From positions 24,628-88,627 of the forward strand of contig CABJAV010000009.1 of NCBI GenBank assembly GCA_902363675.1: a DNA stretch of 64,000 nucleotides. Reading direction: 5' to 3'. Positions 1 through 7,904 of this stretch are shown here, in pieces. The notes below the pieces were generated by a model that was not told the DNA's origin, did no database searches, and saw nothing but the letters and a program-made list of their open reading frames with translations. Origin of the DNA: Lachnospiraceae bacterium (GTDB lineage: Bacteria; Bacillota; Clostridia; Lachnospirales; Lachnospiraceae). Both the position numbers and the translations under genes were made by a program. Within the stretch, counting starts at the first letter, position 1. The number at the start of each line of letters is the position of its first letter.

Positions 1-480
1 CTTGATGTCGCAGATTTTGATATTAACCGCATGATCAAGACAACCATCCTTACCTTCGAAGGCACCTGTAACAAAAAAGGACTCTCTTTTGATCTGGTGC
101 TCACAGGTCAGGAATTGTTTGTCACAGGAGATATGACAAAAATCCAACAGGTACTCTACAATTTGATAGATAATGCTACCAAGTTTTCGCATAACAATTC
201 GGCAATCAAAATCGAGACCAGCATCAAAAATGAAAAAGTTCTGATTTCCGTAAAAGATTCCGGAATCGGCATTCCTGCGGATAGCATCAAAAAAATTTGG
301 GATCGTTTCTACAAAACAGATCTCTCCCGCGGAAAAGATAAGAAGGGAACTGGTCTTGGACTCGCAATTGTGAAGGAAATCATTCAAGCACACAACGAAC
401 ATATCAATGTCATTAGTACGGAAGGTGTGGGAACCGAATTTATTTTCACGCTTCCACTATCAAAAAAAGAAGTGCAGTAA
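1..480 (+). CDS. Sensor histidine kinase, C-terminal part (5' end outside window)
   Basis: This is the ATP-binding catalytic half of a two-component sensor kinase. The reading frame is open from the first base of the window, so the gene begins upstream; the ATG at base 31 is internal. The N box (QQVLYNLIDNATKFS), the G1 box (DSGIGIP) and the G2 box (GTGLGLAIVKEI) of the HATPase_c fold are all visible, with an F-box-like WDRFYK segment between them. The sensor domain and the phospho-acceptor histidine are not in the window, so the signal and partner regulator cannot be named. It is one of only two genes here read on the plus strand. Confidence 0.9.
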   Translation, partial: LDVADFDINRMIKTTILTFEGTCNKKGLSFDLVLTGQELFVTGDMTKIQQVLYNLIDNATKFSHNNSAIKIETSIKNEKVLISVKDSGIGIPADSIKKIWDRFYKTDLSRGKDKKGTGLGLAIVKEIIQAHNEHINVISTEGVGTEFIFTLPLSKKEVQ

Positions 481-494
481 CGCACTTCTTTTTT
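462..494. terminator. Bidirectional intrinsic terminator
   Basis: A GAAGTGC/GCACTTC stem is flanked by an A-run on the left and a T-run on the right, so it can act in both directions. It overlaps the stop codon of the plus-strand kinase and lies just past the end of the minus-strand operon that finishes at base 509. Confidence 0.8.
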
Positions 495-508
495 CGTTCT
501 ATTTTTTC

Positions 509-1528
509 TTATTTCTGATTCAATTCCAGCTTATTTCCCTTCCGGTCATAAGCAACTGCATGATTGTCCCAGTCAAAACTGTCCTCATCAAGCTCATCCG
601 CATCGCCAAGGTAATCCCCCTGGAAGACATCATACTCGAATCGATATCCATCTTTTGTTACAGCCCGCAAATATATACGAATATGCTGATTGTCTCTTAC
701 AACATCCCCATCATCATCTGTATTCACTGGTAATTCATAGGAGAATTTACATGTACTCTCGCCAGTACCGGATGATGCAAAACTCTGACTTGTCTCCTGC
801 GTATCGACTTCTGTTGTCAGAAGCTGATCATCAATCGACTCATTGGCAGTCTCATCTGTCAGATTCTGCATCAGATCCTGTGACCAGATTTCCATATCAT
901 TCAAGTCTGCCACCATTTCAAATTGCGTAAATTCATAGAGATCAATGTTATCCAACACAAAGGTGCAATCACTTTTCAGATGAATCTCTCCATCTTTGTA
1001 CGTTGGTGCATCTTCCAGGCTTCCGGACAATACCCTCGATAAGTCCGTGTTCATTCCATTATAATCCTGTAACACTTCCGTTGCTTTCTTGCTTCCGTTC
1101 GCAATCAGGAATGTGATATTTCCATCAAATGTCTGATTCAATGGCAGCGTCATATTTCCTTTGAACGTATAACCATCGGCCTTAAGCGGACATTCTTCCG
1201 TTCCAAAATAAACCGTAACAGATGTTTTATCGGAATATTCTTTTGGAATCACAGAGACCGATACATCATAGGTCTTTTTGCTGAAGTTCATGTCCACAAT
1301 ATCAATGGAATAATTTTCAATCATGCTGGCATCCTCTTCAAGCGTCTTTTCAATATTCGACTGAAGATTTCCCACATCTGACAGGATTACATTGGTGGAA
1401 TCCTGCAGATAGGTCAGCTGGTTGGTCAGTTCTGTCAGTTTCAAATACATAAAAGCAACGAAACCGAATAGAACAATCAACACAACCGCAACTACAATTT
1501 TCTTCCAATATAATTTTACTTTTTTCAT
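509..1528 (-). CDS. Membrane-anchored hypothetical protein
   Basis: I do not recognise a family. The 339-residue product starts with a short basic segment, then a single hydrophobic helix at about residues 10-30, then a probable short coiled coil (about 31-66). The rest is acidic and hydrophilic and probably extracytoplasmic, with beta-rich segments rich in Thr, Ser and Asp. An N-terminal anchor with an outside domain is therefore the likely topology. The gene lies only 12 bases after aspS and probably ends the hisS-aspS transcript. Its ribosome binding site is weak, which fits translation as a distal gene. Linkage to tRNA synthetases may be positional rather than functional. Confidence 0.75.
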   Translation of the reverse strand: MKKVKLYWKKIVVAVVLIVLFGFVAFMYLKLTELTNQLTYLQDSTNVILSDVGNLQSNIEKTLEEDASMIENYSIDIVDMNFSKKTYDVSVSVIPKEYSDKTSVTVYFGTEECPLKADGYTFKGNMTLPLNQTFDGNITFLIANGSKKATEVLQDYNGMNTDLSRVLSGSLEDAPTYKDGEIHLKSDCTFVLDNIDLYEFTQFEMVADLNDMEIWSQDLMQNLTDETANESIDDQLLTTEVDTQETSQSFASSGTGESTCKFSYELPVNTDDDGDVVRDNQHIRIYLRAVTKDGYRFEYDVFQGDYLGDADELDEDSFDWDNHAVAYDRKGNKLELNQK

Positions 1529-1540
1529 AAATTCAGAGAA

Positions 1541-3343
1541 TTATTCTTCCTTCTCATCATCGGTTGCAGTAATCTGAATTCCTAATTCTTCCAACTGCTT
1601 CTCGTCAACAGTTCCCGGAGCCTCAGACATCAGATCCGAAGCGTCCTTAACCTTAGGGAATGCAATAACATCACGGATAGAATCTGCGTGTACCATATGC
1701 ATGATCATACGATCCACACCATAAGCAAGTCCTGCGTGTGGTGGTACACCATAAGAGAATGCATCCAGAAGGAATCCAAACTGTTCATGTGCGCGCTCCT
1801 TGGTAAATCCAAGAACTTCAAACATCTTCTCCTGAATATCATCCTGATGGATACGGACAGATCCTCCGCCAAGCTCCGTTCCGTTCAGTACGATGTCGTA
1901 AGCCTTTGCACGAACTGCACCCGGATCACTGTCAATCTTATCCCAGTCCTCTTCCATCGGCATCGTAAATGGATGATGCATTGCCATGAATCGGTTCTCC
2001 TCATCGGACCACTCTAACAGAGGGAACTCAGTTACCCAAAGGAAATTGTACTGATTCTCATCAATCAGTCCAAGCTCTTCACCTAAAAGAAGACGAAGTG
2101 CACCAAGAACATTCCATACAATCTTGTTCTTGTCTGCTGCGAATAAAAGTAAATCGCCCGGCTTACCATTCATCTTTGCAACCAATGCATTCAATTCCTC
2201 TTCTGTCATAAATTTTGCGAAAGAAGATTTATAAGTTCCATCCTCGTTAATGCACAGATATGCAAGCCCCTTGGCACCGCATCCCTTAGCATGCTCAACC
2301 AGCTTGTCAATTTTCTTACGAGGCATATGTCCCTGTCCCTCAACATTAATACCACGTACGGAACCGCCATTCTCAAGCGCACCGGTAAATACGCCGAATC
2401 CACAGCCTTTTACGACCTCAGAAACATCTACAAGTTCCATGCCAAAACGGGTATCCGGCTTGTCAGAACCGAAACGTTCCATTGCTTCCTGCCATGGCAT
2501 ACGCTGCAACGGAATCTGTACATCAACACCGATAGCTTCCTTGAATACATATTTCAAAAGACGCTCGTTTACATCTAATACATCCTCGATATCCACAAAA
2601 GATAACTCCATATCTGCCTGTGTGAATTCCGGCTGACGATCTGCGCGAAGGTCCTCATCGCGGAAGCAGCGTGCGATCTGAAAATAACGGTCATAACCGG
2701 ATGCCATCAGAAGCTGCTTGAAAAGCTGTGGAGACTGTGGCAGAGCATAAAAATTGCCCGGATGTACACGGCTTGGCACAAGATAATCTCTGGCTCCTTC
2801 CGGTGTAGACTTGCAAAGGATTGGTGTCTCAATCTCCAAAAATCCCTCGTTTGCCATAAACTGACGCATCAGTCCGAGCACACGGCTCTTTAACATTAAA
2901 TTACGCTGAATATCCGGTCTTCTTAAATCAAGATAACGATATTTCAAACGGATATCTTCCTTTGTCTGGCTGTTCTCTTCGATTGCGAATGGTGGTGTCT
3001 GAGATTCGGATAAAATGCGAAGGCTTGTAGCAATCACTTCGATATCTCCGGTCTTTAAGTTCTCATTGACTGCTGCAGAACGTTTCTGCACCGTTCCCTC
3101 GATTGCTACAACATACTCGCTACGCAAAGTTCCGGCTTTTGCAAAACCATCTGTTCCTACGCTGTCCTCATCAAATACGATCTGCAGCAGACCGCTTCTA
3201 TCACGTAAGTCGATAAAAATCAGACTTCCTAAATTTCTTCTCTTCTGTACCCAGCCCATGACGGTGACTTTCTCACCAATGTTGGCATTGGATACCTCTG
3301 TACATCTGTGGCTTCTGTGTAAGCCTTTCATTGATTCTGCCAT
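1541..3343 (-). CDS. aspS: Aspartyl-tRNA synthetase
   Basis: It charges tRNA-Asp in the cytoplasm. The 600-residue length is normal for the bacterial-type enzyme. The N-terminal OB fold that reads the anticodon is visible (GWVQKRRNLG, IDLRDRSG at about 30-50). Class II motif 2 is FRDEDLRADRQPEFTQ, and motif 3 is GVDRMIMHM near residue 550. The bacterial GAD insertion lies between them. The ATG is preceded by GAGGAG. It sits 50 bases downstream of hisS on the same strand, a pairing common in Firmicutes, and is probably transcribed from the hisS promoter. Confidence 0.97.
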   Translation of the reverse strand: MAESMKGLHRSHRCTEVSNANIGEKVTVMGWVQKRRNLGSLIFIDLRDRSGLLQIVFDEDSVGTDGFAKAGTLRSEYVVAIEGTVQKRSAAVNENLKTGDIEVIATSLRILSESQTPPFAIEENSQTKEDIRLKYRYLDLRRPDIQRNLMLKSRVLGLMRQFMANEGFLEIETPILCKSTPEGARDYLVPSRVHPGNFYALPQSPQLFKQLLMASGYDRYFQIARCFRDEDLRADRQPEFTQADMELSFVDIEDVLDVNERLLKYVFKEAIGVDVQIPLQRMPWQEAMERFGSDKPDTRFGMELVDVSEVVKGCGFGVFTGALENGGSVRGINVEGQGHMPRKKIDKLVEHAKGCGAKGLAYLCINEDGTYKSSFAKFMTEEELNALVAKMNGKPGDLLLFAADKNKIVWNVLGALRLLLGEELGLIDENQYNFLWVTEFPLLEWSDEENRFMAMHHPFTMPMEEDWDKIDSDPGAVRAKAYDIVLNGTELGGGSVRIHQDDIQEKMFEVLGFTKERAHEQFGFLLDAFSYGVPPHAGLAYGVDRMIMHMVHADSIRDVIAFPKVKDASDLMSEAPGTVDEKQLEELGIQITATDDEKEE

Positions 3344-3393
3344 GATTGTCTCCTCTATACTCTATTATCTATCATTCTTCTTGCGAATCGTAA

Positions 3394-4653
3394 CTATCTG
3401 TTAAAAAACTCGACGAACTCCTCATACCCCTCTTTTGCGAGCTGTTCTTTCTGGAATTTCTTATTCTTGTTCATGCGAACAACCAGCACCTGCTGTCCGT
3501 TCTCTCTGGCTTCCTTCGCCTGTTTCATAACTTCCACAAGCTTTTCTGCCGGATATTTCTTCTCTACAAGATATGCGACTCTCTTCGGGCTCTCCGGAAT
3601 TTTAAATCCACTCTCCATCAGAAGCAGAATAATGCGCTCAAATCCAATAGAAAATCCACATGCCGGTACATCATTTCCGGTAAATTTTCCAATCATCTTG
3701 TCGTATCTTCCGCCACCACCGCAGGCTGCGCCAAGCTCCGGCATGGATATTTCAAAAATCGTTCCTGTATAATAACTCATACCACGTACCAGTGTCGGAT
3801 CAAATACCAGTGTAAACTCTGCATTCTTTGTTGCGTTCACTGCAGTAGCAATCTCTGTCATATTTGTTACCACTTCGGCATCTAAATATTCCCCAAGTGT
3901 ATCTGCAAGGAATGCCACACCTTCTGCGACATCTTTCTTTTCTTCCAAAAGCTTAAAAAGACCAAGATATTTGTCAATGGACTCCTGCGCATAACCTTCT
4001 TTTGCAAGTTCCTCTGCCACTCCATCCACACCGATCTTGTCCATCTTGTCCAATGTGATAAATACACTGTCATAATCTTCCTCAGAAAAACCACTGTATG
4101 CAGCCATCGCCTTTAAAATGCGACGCTCATTGATGCGGATTTCAAAGTTCTTGAAACCAAGTCTTCCGATAGTTGTGGTGGTTGCAGTAATCAGCTCAAT
4201 CTCTGCAAGATTACTTGGCTCACCTAATATATCAATATCGCACTGGGTAAACTGACGGTAACGGCCTCTCTGTGGACGATCGGCTCTCCATACGCTTCCA
4301 ATCTGCAATGCCTTGAACGGGCTTGGAAGATCATTCGCATTGTTTGCATAAAAACGGGAAAGAGGAACGGTCAGATCGTAACGCATACCAAAATCTACAA
4401 CATCCGCCTCTTCTTTTGCAGTGTCTAAATTTAACTTTTCTCCACGCTTTAATACTTTAAAAATAAGTTTTTCGTTTTCCCCACCCTGCTTATTGGAAAG
4501 GTTTGCAATATTTTCCATACAAGGTGTCTCAATCGGGGTAAAACCAAAGCTTCGATAAGTGTCCTTGATTACGCTTGTCACATAATCCCGGATTTCCATC
4601 TCAGCAGGTAATATATCTTTCATGCCGTTTACCGGCTTCTTGCTCAGTGCCAT
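3394..4653 (-). CDS. hisS: Histidyl-tRNA synthetase
   Basis: It charges tRNA-His. The 419-residue class II enzyme shows motif 2 (RADRPQRGRYRQFTQCD), the histidine-binding segment LVRGMSYYTGTIFE, the glycine-rich GGGGRYD loop, motif 3 (GFSIGFERI) and a C-terminal anticodon-binding domain from about residue 325. The ATG is preceded by GGAGG. It is the first gene of an operon with aspS and a membrane protein; a consensus promoter and a roughly 110-base structured leader lie upstream. HisZ, the catalytically inactive paralogue, is unlikely because the catalytic motifs are intact. Confidence 0.97.
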   Translation of the reverse strand: MALSKKPVNGMKDILPAEMEIRDYVTSVIKDTYRSFGFTPIETPCMENIANLSNKQGGENEKLIFKVLKRGEKLNLDTAKEEADVVDFGMRYDLTVPLSRFYANNANDLPSPFKALQIGSVWRADRPQRGRYRQFTQCDIDILGEPSNLAEIELITATTTTIGRLGFKNFEIRINERRILKAMAAYSGFSEEDYDSVFITLDKMDKIGVDGVAEELAKEGYAQESIDKYLGLFKLLEEKKDVAEGVAFLADTLGEYLDAEVVTNMTEIATAVNATKNAEFTLVFDPTLVRGMSYYTGTIFEISMPELGAACGGGGRYDKMIGKFTGNDVPACGFSIGFERIILLLMESGFKIPESPKRVAYLVEKKYPAEKLVEVMKQAKEARENGQQVLVVRMNKNKKFQKEQLAKEGYEEFVEFFNR

Positions 4654-4763
4654 TTAATTTCCTCCATTTACTCTCTTGCACGTGAACATCAGCCCTTTAA
4701 AATTGCCTTCGGCAAGAGCTGATGCTACATGTTAATTTTTCAAAAAAATTAACACATTATCCA
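4654..4763 (-). promoter_or_regulatory. Structured 5' leader of hisS-aspS operon
   Basis: On the minus strand the leader can fold into two elements. The first is an 11-bp perfect inverted repeat with a 3-base loop (4730-4754) close to the predicted transcription start. The second is a CATCAGC/GCTGATG stem (4687-4693 with 4718-4724) enclosing a TTGCC/GGCAA hairpin (4703-4715). I see no T-box consensus (AGGGTGGNACCGCG) and no terminator T-run, so this is not a classical T-box. A role in attenuation, stability or translation control is possible but unproven. Confidence 0.45.
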
Positions 4764-4769
4764 GCATTT

Positions 4770-4798
4770 ATTATACGGTTCAGGGCCTGATACGTCAA
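4770..4798 (-). promoter_or_regulatory. Sigma-A promoter of hisS-aspS operon
   Basis: On the minus strand, -35 TTGACG (4793-4798) and -10 TATAAT (4770-4775) are separated by exactly 17 bases, a near-consensus vegetative promoter. Transcription would begin near base 4763, about 110 bases before hisS. Confidence 0.75.
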
Positions 4799-4822
4799 GG
4801 ATTGTTGCAAAATGCTTTCCCA

Positions 4823-5641
4823 TTACTTTTTCCGGGACGTTACAATATAACGTGTCAGAAACTCAAACAACTTACGATTCGTCTCGGCGTTCTTCTCCTC
4901 AGCTTCCATATATTCCGGCATAGGGATTCCCTGCTGACACTCACCACAGATATCAATGCCAAGTATATTTTTCTGTGCAAGAAATAATGTCAGCAAATGC
5001 TCCAGCAGCGAAAGAGGCATCTCTCCCTGATTCCAGTTAGTTTCGCAATACCGCTCATCCAGCACATCCTTGTCGATTGAAATATAAAACGGAACATCCA
5101 TCCTTATCTTTTCCGCTTTTTCATGCCCCTCTTCTGCACGAAGTTCCTCAGTGGAAAACGCAATCAGTTTTTCTTTCAGTATCTTCTTCTCCCGCGCTTT
5201 CAGCTGCTTATCGGAGAAAACAGCCTGAATGTCTGCTTTCTTCGGTCCGATCAGGATCAACTGCTGCAAATTTGGATTCGTCAATAATACACTTCTTGCC
5301 CAATCACCGCAACTGATCATTCCATCAATCATCGGAGGCTGCATGTCTGTATGATGATCAAACAGAATCAACGAGAATGGCTCACTTATCCAATCTGTCA
5401 TAATTTTGGTCACATAATGATAATTGCCGGAATCCAGGAAATGAATTCCACCGATTCCATATGGATCAATTCTTCTATGAATCTCTTTCTCTGCGCTCTG
5501 TGAACAATACAAATCACACTCGTAGATATCCGAGCAATCAATCCAATGAAGTTTATCATTGCGTGGAATATTCTCATCACAATACACATGAGAAAAATCC
5601 AGGATGAGGTGGTTGTTAAGTAGTTGTGCCAAATCATTCAC
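4823..5641 (-). CDS. Arginase/ureohydrolase-fold protein
   Basis: A 272-residue protein of the arginase superfamily, Mn-dependent enzymes that hydrolyse guanidino or amidino groups. Metal-binding signatures are visible: DHHTD near residue 93 and SIDKDVLD near residue 190, with GIDICGE towards the end. The first canonical His-containing motif is not obvious. Substrate cannot be told from sequence; the family includes arginase, agmatinase, formiminoglutamase and uncharacterised members. The only in-frame start after the upstream stop is GTG, with GGAAG almost touching it, so the true start could be the TTG three codons later. No partner pathway is nearby. Confidence 0.75.
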   Translation of the reverse strand: MNDLAQLLNNHLILDFSHVYCDENIPRNDKLHWIDCSDIYECDLYCSQSAEKEIHRRIDPYGIGGIHFLDSGNYHYVTKIMTDWISEPFSLILFDHHTDMQPPMIDGMISCGDWARSVLLTNPNLQQLILIGPKKADIQAVFSDKQLKAREKKILKEKLIAFSTEELRAEEGHEKAEKIRMDVPFYISIDKDVLDERYCETNWNQGEMPLSLLEHLLTLFLAQKNILGIDICGECQQGIPMPEYMEAEEKNAETNRKLFEFLTRYIVTSRKK

Positions 5642-5656
5642 CTTCCATCAAATGAT

Positions 5657-5686
5657 ATGAGGGTCAAAAGGTATTTTGCCCCTCAT
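5657..5686 (-). terminator. Hairpin after hemZ
   Basis: Between hemZ and the arginase-fold gene an ATGAGGG/CCCTCAT stem encloses a CAAAA/TTTTG stem. It lacks a clean T-run on the minus strand, so it may be a weak terminator or a processing hairpin. Confidence 0.4.
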
Positions 5687-5692
5687 TTATGA

Positions 5693-7207
5693 TTATTCTT
5701 CTGCAAACAGTTGCTGTTTGCGCTGTATCATTTCATCAATTCTCTCGATATACTGCCCGACATCCTTGACATTCTCGCACCGTTCGATCCGATGCGTGCC
5801 ATCTGGATTTGGCTCATTCCAGACACGTTTCGTTGAAGCTCCCGCTCCACACGCCACGATGGTCTGTTTCTCTTCCATAATCAGAATGTTGTATACGCCT
5901 GCCTTGCCCGGCTTTGCATACCCTACATTTTCCATATTTCCTGCCATGCCCTTCTGACGATACAGATAATATGGAGAAAGCCCCATCTCTTTGCAGATTG
6001 ATGCACACAGATCCATATGTTCCTGTGTGTTTACCATCTGCATGCTTTCATAACGGTCTTTAAAAATGTTCAACCGCGCCGCACGCTTGATGGCGAGGGA
6101 GTGAATCGTGATATTGTCCGGATCCAGCTCCTTTAACACTTCCATCGTATGACGCACATCCTCGAGATCTTCCTCCGGAAGTCCCATGATCAAATCCATA
6201 TTGATATTGTCAAAGCCCAGACTTCTCGCCAGCTTAAAACTCTCAATCGTCTGTTCTACCGTATGATGACGGCCAATGATATCAAGTGTCTCCTGTTTCA
6301 TCGTCTGCGGATTGATGGAAATACGACTGATTCCATTGTTGCGCAGCACCTGCAGCTTTTCCTTTGTGATAGAATCCGGGCGTCCGGCTTCCACAGTAAA
6401 CTCGATGCAGCTGCTCAAATCAAAACTGCAACGGATTTTACGAATCAGGCGATCCAGCTGATATGGCTCCAATGTCGTCGGTGTTCCTCCACCGATATAA
6501 ATGGAATTCAGTTTCTTATGATAATTCTTTACTGCCACATAGTCGATTTCTTTCTCCAACGCATCCAGATATGCATCCACCTGCTTTTTCCAGGTTGCCA
6601 GCGGATACGATGTAAACGAACAGTACAGGCACGTACTCGGGCAAAATGGAATGCCGATATAAAGGCTGTATCCATTTTTATAATCGAGCTGCGAAAGGAG
6701 CGCACGCTCACGCTCTGCGATTGCAATGGATAAATCCACTTTTTCATCTGACGCAAGGTACGTTTTCTTCATATAGGAAGCAACTTCTTCCTTTGTCTTT
6801 CCCTCATCCAGAAGCTGCATCGGAATCTTTGTCGGCCGGATGCCGGTCAGCGTTCCCCACGGAAGACTCTGTCCCGTCACTTCTTCCAACAGATGGTACA
6901 AATTCTCTTTGAGTGCATTCTTCGTCTCTGCCCGGTCTGCAAAATCCACAGCAAATGTGCACTCTGCCGGCTTTTTATTTTCCAGTGTACATGTAATGGA
7001 AATCTGCTTATCCTCATATGTAATGGAAAAATGCGAAGCACTCTCTGTTTCATTCTCTGCGGAATGATTGGTGCATGCCACATTTTTTTCCTCTGCATGT
7101 GCTTCCTTTGTGTAATAAATCTCCACATCCTCTTTCGGAAAAAAAGCCTTCAAAAGCGAATGAATGTCATATTCAAATTCCGTTCGATTTAAATTTACTG
7201 TAATCAT
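5693..7207 (-). CDS. hemZ: Radical SAM coproporphyrinogen dehydrogenase-like protein HemZ
   Basis: It belongs to the HemN/HemZ family of oxygen-independent coproporphyrinogen III oxidases. The radical SAM cluster CPSTCLYC (CX3CX2C) lies near residue 190 and is followed by the GGGTPT motif near 240. The roughly 170-residue N-terminal extension is typical of the Firmicute HemZ branch and is longer than in HemN. Its start overlaps the stop of the MBL hydrolase gene as ATGA, so translation is probably coupled. Many Lachnospiraceae lack full haem synthesis, so the real reaction may not be haem formation. Confidence 0.85.
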   Translation of the reverse strand: MITVNLNRTEFEYDIHSLLKAFFPKEDVEIYYTKEAHAEEKNVACTNHSAENETESASHFSITYEDKQISITCTLENKKPAECTFAVDFADRAETKNALKENLYHLLEEVTGQSLPWGTLTGIRPTKIPMQLLDEGKTKEEVASYMKKTYLASDEKVDLSIAIAERERALLSQLDYKNGYSLYIGIPFCPSTCLYCSFTSYPLATWKKQVDAYLDALEKEIDYVAVKNYHKKLNSIYIGGGTPTTLEPYQLDRLIRKIRCSFDLSSCIEFTVEAGRPDSITKEKLQVLRNNGISRISINPQTMKQETLDIIGRHHTVEQTIESFKLARSLGFDNINMDLIMGLPEEDLEDVRHTMEVLKELDPDNITIHSLAIKRAARLNIFKDRYESMQMVNTQEHMDLCASICKEMGLSPYYLYRQKGMAGNMENVGYAKPGKAGVYNILIMEEKQTIVACGAGASTKRVWNEPNPDGTHRIERCENVKDVGQYIERIDEMIQRKQQLFAEE

Positions 7208-7833
7208 AAATATGGGTTATACATCCTCTCATTTTCAATGCTTGTCACATCATTGTGTCCCGGATACACCGTCGTACGATCCGGCAGAACCATCAGTTTT
7301 TCTTTGATGGAGCGAATCAGATCCGAACTGCTGCCTCCTTTAAAATCTGTACGTCCCACAGAAGTGCAGAATAAAGTATCTCCGGAAAATAGTACATCCT
7401 CATATGGAAAATAGTAGCAGCAACCGCCTTTGGTATGTCCCGGTGTATGCAGGACGCGAATATGAAATCCTGCCAGATCCAGCTCCTGTTCGTCTTTTAA
7501 AAATACATCAGCATGAAAGACTTTGCTTTCACCCATCATATAGCTGACATTTGCTTCCGGATCTTCCAGTGTTTCCTTGTCATCCTCATAGATATAAATA
7601 GAGATTCCAAACTCTTTTGCCAATTCTTCTGCTGCCGATGCATGGTCAAAATGTCCATGTGTCAACAGGATAGCTACCGGCTTGCATCCTTCTTTGCGAA
7701 TTCTTTCTGCCAGCTGCTTTGCGGCATCTCCCGGATCTATAATGATCAGTTCCTTTGTTTCCTCGTTGATTGCGAAGTAACAGTTTGTCTGTACCGGACC
7801 AACGACATAATGATTAATCTTTAATTTACCCAT
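7204..7833 (-). CDS. MBL-fold metallo-hydrolase (glyoxalase II-like)
   Basis: A 209-residue cytosolic metallo-beta-lactamase-fold hydrolase. The dinuclear metal site is visible as THGHFDH near residue 60, HTPGHTKGG near 130, SGDTLF near 150 and PGHN near 195. This compact form resembles the YqgX/GloB-like proteins that hydrolyse thioesters such as S-lactoyl adducts, but the substrate is not decided by sequence. The start is preceded by AAAGGAG. It lies between relA and hemZ and overlaps hemZ by 4 bases, so the three form one operon. Confidence 0.88.
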   Translation of the reverse strand: MGKLKINHYVVGPVQTNCYFAINEETKELIIIDPGDAAKQLAERIRKEGCKPVAILLTHGHFDHASAAEELAKEFGISIYIYEDDKETLEDPEANVSYMMGESKVFHADVFLKDEQELDLAGFHIRVLHTPGHTKGGCCYYFPYEDVLFSGDTLFCTSVGRTDFKGGSSSDLIRSIKEKLMVLPDRTTVYPGHNDVTSIENERMYNPYL

Positions 7834-7872
7834 TTATGCTCCTTTATCTTTGAATAGCAAGTAATCGACGCA

Positions 7873-7904
7873 AGAACCACCAGCGCCAATCAGCCGGTGG
7901 TTCT
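7873..7904 (-). other. Hairpin overlapping the relA stop codon
   Basis: A perfect 9-bp inverted repeat (AGAACCACC/GGTGGTTCT) spans the end of relA. There is no T-run after it on the minus strand, so it may be a processing or 3'-stabilising stem within the relA-MBL-hemZ transcript, not a full terminator. Confidence 0.4.

Noticed and set aside
1688..2636. Plus-strand open frames inside aspS
   Set aside because: They are antisense to a strongly conserved gene, lack ribosome binding sites and show no family features.
4654..4800. T-box riboswitch upstream of hisS
   Set aside because: The conserved T-box sequence and the terminator/antiterminator pair are absent.
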